Origin: Trachelipus rathkii
Lineage: Eukaryota; Arthropoda; Malacostraca; Isopoda; Trachelipodidae
DNA: 15,355 bases
NCBI GenBank assembly: GCA_015478945.1
Contig: JABUQX010113289.1
Coordinates: 20,001 to 35,355 of the forward strand
Direction: 5' to 3'
The translations under genes were made by a program, and so were the position numbers. Positions 7,760 through 15,355 of this stretch are shown here, piece after piece; the stretch's first letter is position 1; each line of letters opens with the position of its first letter. The notes under the pieces are model-generated. The model ran no database searches. It was not told where the DNA came from and saw only the letters and a list, made by a program, of their open reading frames with translations.

Positions 7760-8715
7760 ATATTTAAATGCATATACTATACAAAAATTAATTAATATAT
7801 AATTTTTATATTTGAAAATTATTTAATTGATTATTTATTTATCATATATGGTGAACATCTAGATAAAGTGTGACCTACTAACTTAATATATATTTCCTAT
7901 TAAACTATTGGCCATATTTTTAATTTTAATATCAATTTTATAATCTATTTATTAATAGGTTTTAATTTTTTCATTTTTTATAATATTTAATGCCTTATTA
8001 TATATTAGTATTCCCCTAAAGTTATTGAATAAAGATTATATTTAAGGAAAAGCTGTATTATATTATATTTTTATGTATATATCAGGTATTTCAATGTTTA
8101 TAAAATTAAGTTTTTGATAAACGTTACTCGGCAAACCCTAGTGAATACTAGTGAATAATTGCTATTCGCATATAATTTGAAAATTTTATTAATTTTTTTT
8201 AGTCTACAATGGAGATAATTATAATTATTTACCCATACTTTGATACTTTTTTATTATTTACTCATGCTTTGATACTGTTTTTTTTTTGTCTTGTATGAAG
8301 ATAACAGGGGAAGGCTAAACCCTAAATCTGTAAAGAGAATCTGAGACACAATTAAATAAATAATATAAAAAAAAATATATATATATTATAAAATAAGTAA
8401 GTTAAAAATAATATTATATCAAAAACAAAAAATATTTGATTATTGTATAGATTTAGTAACTTTCTTTACTATAATTCCAAAATATAATGTAATTTTATTT
8501 TTATTACTCGATTTACAGGTATATGATTATATTAATTATGGGTTTCTAATATTTAAGTAATATAAACTTACTATCCTATTCACCTTATTATATAATAATC
8601 CGTAAGTATTAAATTCTATTCCATTATAAACCATGCTCCACCTAATTTTGTGGCAACATTGCTTTATTGAATAGGTGTTTAAATTAAATATAAATATAAA
8701 ATATATAATATAATT
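7760..8715. other. AT-rich unique sequence, nothing recognised
   Basis: There are frequent stops in all frames, scattered T and A runs (for example about 8276-8287), and a repeated phrase TTACYCATRCTTTGATACTKTTTT at about 8229-8251 and 8260-8283. I see no gene, RNA, TIR or microsatellite of note. Confidence 0.5.
8229..8283 (+). repeat. Short tandem duplication
   Basis: TTTACCCATACTTTGATACT and TTTACTCATGCTTTGATACT lie about 31 bases apart with only two mismatches over 20 bases. This is a local duplication in otherwise unique AT-rich DNA. Confidence 0.75.
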
Positions 8716-8719
8716 AATT

Positions 8720-9040
8720 ACCGGTATAGACGTCGGGCGGGGGGACGTTCGCCACTTTAGGATAACTTTTCGTCTCCCACCGATCTTATTATTCCTACTA
8801 TCTTAATTAACCAACTTTTTAGGTGATTATTTTTTTTTTTCTGAAAATCAAGGCCCTATATATATATAATATATAAATATATAGTAATATTTAAAGCTAT
8901 TTTTCAATAATAAAAAATATAATAAAAAATAATTAATTAATTATATAATGTATAAATCTTTTTTAATTATTATTATTATATAGTTATTTATATTTAAAGT
9001 TATTATAATAGTGTATAATGAGGATGGGCCCATAATTATA
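8720..9040. other. GC patch then AT-rich/TA sequence
   Basis: A small patch (about 8722-8790, with GACGTCGGGCGGGGGGACGT) contrasts with its surroundings. The rest is imperfect TA and A/T runs. No gene or RNA is recognised. Confidence 0.45.
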
Positions 9041-9047
9041 GCTCTTT

Positions 9048-9089
9048 TAGCTCAGTAAGTTGAAAGGATGATGAAGGGGTGTGAATACC
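9048..9089 (+). ncRNA. tRNA-like A box / B box pair, possible SINE-head relic
   Basis: TAGCTCAGTAAG (9048-9059) resembles a tRNA A box, and GGTGTGAATACC (9078-9089) resembles the B box GGTTCGAATCC. Start-to-start spacing is about 30, shorter than the roughly 44 usual in tRNAs. No acceptor stem or clover leaf is evident. It may be a decayed tRNA-derived SINE promoter or coincidence. Confidence 0.2.
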
Positions 9090-9094
9090 GAGAT

Positions 9095-9860
9095 AGCGAC
9101 ATAGGGGCTACAAAAGTATTAAAATGATAGTTGAAAAAGAGTTTGTGAATTTGGCATTACACGTTTACTTAAGCTTTATTTAAATATTTTCAATATTCGC
9201 TCTTCTGTTCTTATATTTAGCTTTTTGGAATCATCCCGATATTCAATTCAAGTAAATTTATGATTTTAATTAATTACTTTAATATTTTGAAAATTTAATT
9301 TTTTAATAAGCATTATAAAATAATGAAACAATTATATTAGTAAAATAAGTTACTAATATATGATGGTTATAAATGGTTAATTATCAATATTGACCTCCCT
9401 AAATAAAACTATCGAATAAAAGTAGTAGATGGTTCTTTGGGCCTCTTAATATTCTCATTCAATCCGGCGTTAGGATATTCCCACAGAATGTGGACATTAA
9501 AATTTTTGAACCATTTTGAAAAATCTCGAGGTTTTACCTCTTTCCAGAGTTATATTATAAAATTTATACCTGATTATATCATGTGTGATATGGTCTTCCA
9601 TTTTATATATTATAAAAGTAAGATGTAAATGTGCTTTAATTAAATAAATGTTATAATATTTTAAATAATGAATACGCTAATAAATTATATTTTCAATTTT
9701 ATAAATCCATTTAGCCCATAACATAAGGCTCTTAGGATCTATAAACTCTTCCATATATAATAAATTAACTAAATCAACTCCCACCATTTGGTGGCCCCAA
9801 TTCACTACTCCATTATCAAATTCAATTTTTTGTTATGGAGACAGCCAATCATTTGCCTTT
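9095..9860. other. AT-rich unique sequence, nothing recognised
   Basis: One 63-codon open stretch with a non-ATG start runs from about 9437 to 9628 on +, rich in Phe, Ile and Tyr, with no known motif; I treat it as chance. CCACCA-TT-TGGTGG (9782-9795) is a short perfect hairpin. There is no other structure. Confidence 0.5.
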
Positions 9861-9861
9861 A

Positions 9862-9863
<2 letters not shown>

Positions 9864-9913
<50 letters not shown>

Positions 9914-9950
9914 CTATATAATTATATATTATATATATATTATTATTATG
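9864..9950. repeat. (TA)n microsatellite
   Basis: A pure TA run of about 40 bases is followed by imperfect TATAA variants. It is isolated in AT-rich unique sequence. Confidence 0.9.
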
Positions 9951-10600
9951 TAGGGTTATAATAGGGGTAATTGAAATCTAGTTATTGGCTTATAAGTATT
10001 TTAATAGTCCCCAGCGATTTTTTTATTAAACACTAACTTTAATGCACTGTTATTTGGCAACAAAAATTATTATGTGATTTTGTACACAGTTTTTTAATAA
10101 GCTACAACAATTACTCTAAATAACAATGTATTTGAGCAAATGAAAAGAAGTTAAATTATTATTATATTTAAATAGTCTTTAATTAAATTCGAAAATGGAC
10201 ACAGTAAATTAACCAATCCTTCATATTTAGGGTTAATAAAATTCTTAGTATGAAAATAGAAATTAAAACTTATCAGATCTAAATTTTAGTTCAAATGTGA
10301 AATTGTCTAATTTTTACACTCAGGGGAGAGACGAGGATAGTAGTTCATAAATAACATCTCTCCCACTTTTTTCATAAAAATTGGTTTGCTTTATTTTATA
10401 ATCTGTGGTAAAGACCTGAAATCTACCTTTATTAAAAAAACCTCCCCTACGGGTAGAATGTATTGGAGATTCCTATTTTTTCCTTAAGGATTTACATATT
10501 CTAAATAAAATCTTGTCTAAAATACTAACCAATCGTAATATGAGAATTTTATAATTTATTTTTTATTTAGTACTAACCCCTACTTACCGCGTGTATATAT
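9951..10600. other. AT-rich unique sequence, nothing recognised
   Basis: Stops are frequent in all frames. An inverted pair GGGAGAGA (about 10323-10330) and TCTCTCCC (about 10357-10364) brackets about 26 bases. No gene, RNA or element end is identified. Confidence 0.5.
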
Positions 10601-10604
10601 TATA

Positions 10605-10841
10605 TACAGTATATCATATGGCTATACGGGAATATCCTGAGTATATTTTACCGGCTCATATCCTCGGCCTGAATTCACTATTACCTGAATATATATACCT
10701 CGTAGTATATACCGGTAATATATATAATCCGTAATAATCTTATATATATTCTAGCCGGATATCCGTGTAATCTCCGTGGTATACTTAATATAATTAATCC
10801 GTGACCTTAAATTTCACTATTCACTAGCTCCCTATCCCTTA
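10605..10841 (-). repeat. Degraded CCGG/ATCCG-motif region ending CTATCCCTTA, possible second hAT-like end
   Basis: The right edge, read on the minus strand, is TAAGGGATAGGGAG, close to the TAGGGATGGGG start at 5146. The interval carries scattered CCGGATATCCG, ATCCG, ACCGG and GGATATTCC-type motifs. The left array has GAGGATATTCCGG; here the minus strand has CAGGATATTCCCG. TA repeat starts at once outside (10841 on). It is much more decayed than the 5146-5277 array. It may be the other end of one element of about 5.7 kb or an unrelated copy. No clear 8-bp target duplication can be seen because both flanks are TA-rich. Confidence 0.4.
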
Positions 10842-10859
10842 TATATATCTAAATATATA

Positions 10860-11410
10860 TATATATATCTTCATCTTATCCTTTTTTCAAAGATATTTGT
10901 ATGAAAGTAAGGTGCGTTAAAATGGCATCTCTCGAAAAAGAAAAGTAAGAAGTAGAAGAATATGATTCAAAAGGTCGTAAAGTGAAAAGCCCCAGCCTTA
11001 CCCTACCCCTCTATGTACCATTTATTATAATTTAGTAATGGAGTGCAGCCAGCAGCAGTAGTGCTTTATTATTTTCTAGTAGCTCTTTCCACGGGATCAA
11101 GCGATCAGGGACCCTCACTATTGAGTTTAAAATACGTCAATTGTAAGGGTTCATCCTTTGGACCAAGGTTAGGGCCACCAACCATTACCCCCTTCATAAC
11201 AAAACCCGCTCAATATCACTTCCATAATGCCCCTTTTATCATCGCCTTCTACCTAAAATATAACAGTTCGCAATTACATATTGCATAATTGTAAAGGCTA
11301 AAATAGGAAGAAAATTATTTTACTCTACGAAGATTCATTCTGTAGATATTACCTAACATTAGGGCTTTCCGCATCGCTGATAGTATTAAACAGTAGCATG
11401 ACGTCCTATC
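10860..11410. other. Unique sequence with one open stretch, no gene recognised
   Basis: After a short TA run the composition is more balanced. A frame stays open for about 86 codons (11031-11288, +), with a GTG but no early ATG. Its product would be rich in Ser, Pro and Leu, and I recognise no motif. Such a length is expected by chance somewhere in the window, so it is not called as a CDS. Confidence 0.45.
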
Positions 11411-11419
11411 CACTAAGGC

Positions 11420-12039
11420 CAGCGTTTCTCAACCTGTTTGTATAAGTCTTCGAACCCCCCGAATAGCCAAAATCGCATGATATGATTTATTATTAGTAAG
11501 CTCGCGACACTCAATAATTATATAAATCCTACATATTAATATATAATATATTTAATATATATATATATATATATATATTAATATATATTATATATATTAT
11601 AATATATTATATTATATAATATTATATATATATTTAATATATATAATATATTATAACTATATATATATAAAAATATATATTATTAATATATATATATTCA
11701 ATTACGTTAAATATATATATATATAACAGCTCTATATTCTATAGATAAATATGATATATATATATATATTAATTATATAATATATATATATAAAAATTTC
11801 ACTTAATAAAAGATGCTTTTCGATGCATTTAAGTATATTAATTTTTATTTTATTATATGTATAGTATAGTAATTTAACTTATCTTATAAGATAATTAATA
11901 CACTTGTGTAACATCATTATGATTTAATTAAATATTATATTTTGTAGACAAACGACTACCCACTCAGTATATCTCGTCTGTAGTGGTACTCCCCTAGGGT
12001 GGAGTTGGTAGCGATCCCCTACGGTTGAGAGTGATACTG
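11420..12039 (+). mobile_element. Probable non-autonomous hAT-like element, about 620 bp
   Basis: The left edge CAGCGTTTCTCAACCTG (11420-11436) with CGAACCCCCCGAA shortly after has the form 'CAGNGTTTCTCAACC...CGAACCCCC', which I know from many hAT elements and MITEs. The right edge GCGATCCCCTACGGTTGAGAGTGATACTG (12011-12039) reads on the minus strand as CAGTATCACTCTCAACCGTAGGGGATCGC, the matching type of end with a small insertion. The interior is mostly imperfect TA repeat (11535-11800) plus AT-rich unique sequence, with no transposase. The 8 bases outside the two ends (ACTAAGGC and CACTTGCA) do not match, so the target duplication is lost or one edge is misplaced. Confidence 0.45.
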
Positions 12040-12377
12040 CACTTGCACTATGAGCTCACTATCGCTTTACTCCAGAATAGAACGTCATTCTAAAGTCTAC
12101 TTTCGAATAAAGCTGCATATCACGGTTTTCTCGTTTCCCATTAATTGTTCTGTGAAGTACTCTTAAAATTTGCCGCCCCATAAAATTAATTATTTTATAT
12201 ATATATAATATATTTAATATATATATATATATATTAATATATATATTATATATTATATATATTAATATATATTATTAATATTATATATATATTAATGTTA
12301 TATATATATATTAATATATTTATATATAATAATTATTAAATATATAGTTAAATATATTAATATATATTAATATATAC
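12040..12377. repeat. Unique island then TA/TTAA repeat
   Basis: Bases 12040-12190 are unique and of balanced composition, with no recognised gene. From about 12192 to 12375 the sequence is ATTAATATA-type repeat. Confidence 0.7.
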
Positions 12378-12414
12378 ATTTGGGCGTAGGCAGGATTTCA
12401 TTTAGGTGGGGGCA
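12378..12414 (+). repeat. Left terminal plus subterminal inverted repeat of the 684-bp element
   Basis: It contains two blocks, 12378-12394 and 12403-12414. Each is matched in inverted order at the right end, with a longer gap there (17 bases instead of 8). Confidence 0.78.
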
Positions 12415-12996
12415 AAGGTATGTGAATAGTTATAGATTTATATGAATATATATATATATATATATTAATATAATATATATTATTATATATATAATATATA
12501 TATTAATAAGTATATAATATATAATATATTAATATATTAATATATAATATAATAATATTATATATAGTATATATTAATAATATTAATATCTTTTATGAGC
12601 AGCTTTTATCAGCTGTCAAAATGCTATCGCATAATTTAATACTGAGAGTTTCACTAAGTGGAGTAATTAACTACTGTTACTGACAAGAAAGTCATAGCTG
12701 ATATTATAAAACACACGTCTAGATTGAGGACTTCAAAGTCAATTAATGAAAACTAAAACATTCAAAACTTATAAATAAAAATGAATATTATATGTTATTA
12801 TAATTACGTTAGTATATATAATGATAATTTAGAGTAATTACTCACTTCAAGTATCTTATCGAATAATTGTAAGTGTTATATCAATTCTATTTATTCTATA
12901 GTATTTTATCCACTATATAAACCCCTTTAAATAAAACGTCGTTTCTGATCAACATCAAAGGTTCAGTTTTATAATTTTTCCCGCAATAGATATTTA

Positions 12997-13061
12997 TAGG
13001 TAGGGGGCAAGTTATGCCCTCACCTACTTATATTAGCACTCCCCTGCCTACGGTCCCAAAT
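12997..13061 (-). repeat. Right terminal plus subterminal inverted repeat, with hairpin
   Basis: The terminal block is 13043-13061 and the subterminal block is 13015-13026. The latter can alternatively pair with the adjacent 12997-13009, forming a hairpin of about 12 bases with one bulge and a five-base loop. Confidence 0.75.
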
Positions 13062-13310
13062 ATTTATATAAATTAATATATTATAATTAATATATTTAAT
13101 AATATTTGGTTAAGTATAGTTACGTAGTAAAGATGATGTTCAAGAAAATGAAAATTAGAATTTGTTTTTATAAATTTTTCTAAAAATTTAAATGTTTTTC
13201 CTAACATATCTTGAGAAGACATAAATTTTTTTTATTTTCAAGGTAGTGATTAGGTTAAATTTTGTTTATTGCTGACACGATTGTTCAAATAATACTAATG
13301 CTATTATAAT

Positions 13311-13352
<42 letters not shown>

Positions 13353-13490
13353 TAATTAAATCAATTAACTAATAATATATTATATATATATAAATATATA
13401 TAATATATATATAAATTTATTTATATATTTTTTATAATAATTTATATATTTTATATTAATAAATATATTATAAATTAAATATTATAACAA
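13062..13490. repeat. AT-rich sequence with a TA microsatellite
   Basis: AT-rich unique DNA with long T and A runs is followed by a TA run (about 13314-13350) and TTTATATA variants to about 13490. No gene or RNA is recognised. Confidence 0.7.
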
Positions 13491-13492
13491 TA

Positions 13493-13690
13493 GACAGGCA
13501 AAAAGGAAAAGCAGTTAAGATAAATAATTATGTAATCATATTTTGTTGTAAATACAATTCCGAAATCAAAAGAGTGGCGGCTCGGTGAAGTACTCTCAGA
13601 GAAAAAGTTAGATCAATGGAGAGTGGCGAATATCTAGTGGTAAGATTATGCGAAAGAAGGGACAACTATCAATACGAGGGAAGAATATAG
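13493..13690 (+). pseudogene. Unidentified protein-like stretch with one internal stop
   Basis: Reading GAC at 13493 onward, the frame stays open to TGA at 13586-13588 and again to TAG at 13688-13690. The second part contains LREKVRSMESGEYLVVRL and YEGRI. 'GEYLVVR' followed by 'YEG' recalls the small SH3-like domain at the end of some retroelement integrases, but this is a weak likeness in a short stretch and I do not assign it. The composition is less AT-rich than on either side. No ATG opens the frame and no splice sites are convincing. Confidence 0.22.
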
Positions 13691-14310
13691 ATTTACATAA
13701 TAAATGATTTTAAAGAATTATTTGAATTTTTTTAAAATTCTGATAAATATATTATTATATAATTATTAATATAAATATATATATATATATACAAATTCTA
13801 ATATATTTATGTAATTTTTTATATAAATAATTTTAATTAAATTATTATGTAAATAATATTAAATTTATATATATATATATAAATTAATAATAATATATTA
13901 TAATAATATAATTAATAATTAATTAATATAAATTTATATAAATTAATAATTAAATAATAAATATAATTAAATTTAATATAGGCAACTTATATTTTTCATT
14001 TATATTAAATATGAAATTATTGTAATAAATATTAACATTAAAAAATAATTAACATTATATCACATATATCGCATCAACACTAATAAATTCAGAATTCTTA
14101 AAATGACAAAGTGCTAACACTGTGAACACCGCGACCTAAACTCATATCTTTACCAATAAGATACAAGATAAACCAATATAGAGAAAAAGTTTATAGTATT
14201 ATTGCCACATTGTTTAGCTTATTATTATTAATTTACATGTTTATATTTTATAAATCTTAATTTTGTTTATTTAACTATTCTATATAATTTATTTATTATA
14301 TTTATAAGTT
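13691..14310. repeat. Very AT-rich sequence (TAAT/TATA variants)
   Basis: Imperfect TA, TAAT and TTAA variants fill about 13690-14060. AT-rich unique sequence then includes GTGCTAACACTGTGAACAC (about 14110-14128). I see no gene or RNA. Confidence 0.7.
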
Positions 14311-14312
14311 AG

Positions 14313-14500
14313 GGCTCCGATGAGCCAGATTCTGTGGGACTAAGAAAGTGGGGTGAACAGACAAGATCTTCCCCTCAATCGATCATTAGTGTACACCCCG
14401 TGACATTGAGGTGTAAATACCATGATAATAAGTAAGATTCATCCCTGCCTGGATGTTGAACACCATACAGCACTCTCCATTTAAACATTGAGAGTGGGTA
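14313..14500 (+). other. Island of balanced composition with hairpins, identity unknown
   Basis: A 40-codon stretch (14313-14432, +) is open between stops, with no ATG at its head and no known motif. CATCC-CTGCCT-GGATG (14440-14455) and CACTCTCCAT-TTAAAC-ATTGAGAGTG (14471-14496; 9 of 10 paired) are hairpins. CCTCAAT and ATTGAGG also face each other across about 25 bases (about 14374-14411). The abrupt composition change suggests an inserted fragment, but I cannot name it. Confidence 0.4.
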
Positions 14501-15355
14501 ATTATTCACTATTATTAGTTTAAAAAAAATAAAATATATATATAAAATAAAACTTGAATTGAGTCTAAACTGTTAATATGTATATATTTTTTATTAAATT
14601 GTAACAATATTTGAATAAATAAATAAATTAATAAAATTAATATAAAAAATATATAAATATAATAAATAAATTCAAAAAAATATCGAATTTAATATCATAA
14701 TACAGTGACATCGATATCAATATGATAAATTAATTAAATTTAATTATAACACGCTTAGATCGGAAAGCAAATCTAGTAGCCTAAAGTGATGGAGACGCAC
14801 GTTATAATATATACTGTGAGTGACCGCTATATTACTCTATTTATTCATCTAAGGATGAATGATTAATATAGATAATTAGAATTAACTATTATGTGAGAAT
14901 GATCCACTGCTAAGTAGATTATCATTATATCTTATTATTCCACATATATAAAAAATTAAAAGTAAATGAAAAAAATATACGATAACTCGAAATATTCGAA
15001 ATAATTCGGTTACTGTATAATAATTAAGTGGTAATAAAAAATTATAGTGAATATATAATTAATTTTATTGTTTAAAAGTATAATATTGATACAAGTAAAA
15101 TAAGAGATTAATTAACTATATAGTTTACTATGTTACATAACCAATATTATATAGTTAATACATATATTATAAATTATATAAAATATAATTAAGATAAGTA
15201 ATAATTAAAGAATAAAATAATTAACAAAATATAAGGAATAATAAACTGTAATGTAAATTATAATAGTAAGGTGGTGATTATGGGTACGTATACGAGTAGT
15301 ATGAGTGTGTGATGTGTATGCCAAATATATTTCAATAATAATAAACATAACTTTT
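14500..15355. other. AT-rich sequence, nothing recognised
   Basis: Dense A and T runs carry stops in every frame. A perfect hairpin ATTCATC-TAAG-GATGAAT lies at 14843-14860. The last 90 bases are somewhat richer in G (GTGTGTGATGTGTATG) but show no identifiable feature. Confidence 0.5.

Larger units (their letters stand above)
12378..13061. mobile_element. Non-autonomous DNA transposon (MITE-like), 684 bp
   Basis: Ends: ATTTGGGCGTAGGCAGG (12378-12394) and, on the minus strand from 13061, ATTTGGGACCGTAGGCAGG (13061-13043). They are identical except for two inserted bases. A second, subterminal pair is TAGGTGGGGGCA (12403-12414) against TGCCCTCACCTA (13015-13026; 11 of 12 paired). TAGGTAGGGGGCA (12997-13009) also repeats the left subterminal motif and can fold on 13015-13026. 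The interior is TA repeat (12440-12590) plus unique AT-rich DNA with no transposase. The start resembles, from memory, a 'GGGCGTAGCCAGGATTT' repeat widespread in invertebrates. The target-site duplication cannot be resolved in the TA-rich flanks. Confidence 0.75.

Noticed and set aside
1..15355. CRISPR array, phage, operon, toxin-antitoxin or other prokaryotic defence system
   Set aside because: There are no spaced identical repeats, no prokaryotic gene packing and no ribosome binding sites. The content is eukaryotic repeats and transposon relics.

Overview
The window looks like non-genic DNA from an animal genome, most likely an arthropod and plausibly a decapod crustacean. That placement is an inference. 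It rests on the very large load of (TA)n and (CT)n microsatellites, on a LINE reverse-transcriptase relic of a type I associate from memory with crabs and shrimps, and on a decayed Tc1-like transposon. There is no sign of bacterial gene organisation: no operons, no ribosome binding sites, and no intact long reading frame on either strand. I find no intact host gene, rRNA, intact tRNA or CRISPR array. The content is dead transposable elements embedded in AT-rich repeats.

Layout. Bases 1 to about 740 hold the 3' part of a non-LTR retrotransposon reverse-transcriptase ORF on the + strand. It is readable only across frames and is split by a (CT)n microsatellite at about 129-247. After a TA-rich block, 1116-2919 is a complete but dead Tc1/mariner-superfamily transposon inserted in a TA tract, with imperfect terminal inverted repeats, TA flanks and a minus-strand transposase pseudogene. 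From 2920 to 5140 most of the DNA is imperfect (TA)n, with a purine tract, a CATA repeat, one unique island (3890-4160) and a C/A tract.

Bases 5146-5277 carry a dense array of ATCCGG/CCGGAT motifs behind a TAGGGATGGGG end. A degraded counterpart in the opposite orientation lies at about 10605-10841. Together they may be the ends of one old hAT-like element of about 5.7 kb, or two unrelated ends. The interval between them is AT-rich and mostly featureless. It contains a minus-strand protein-like stretch (6760-6954), a GC-only hairpin island (7646-7669) and a weak tRNA-like promoter pair (9048-9089).

The right third holds two more probable non-autonomous DNA transposons. One is hAT-like (about 11420-12039). 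The other is a 684-bp element (12378-13061) with good terminal and subterminal inverted repeats. The rest, to 15355, is AT-rich with small islands of balanced composition that contain short open stretches and hairpins.

No genes work together here as a pathway. The clearest biology is transposon decay combined with microsatellite growth: elements lie in TA tracts, TA tracts lie inside elements, and a CT tract splits a retrotransposon ORF. I see no previously undescribed functional system. Frameshifts in the relics could be partly sequencing error, because such repeats are hard to sequence.
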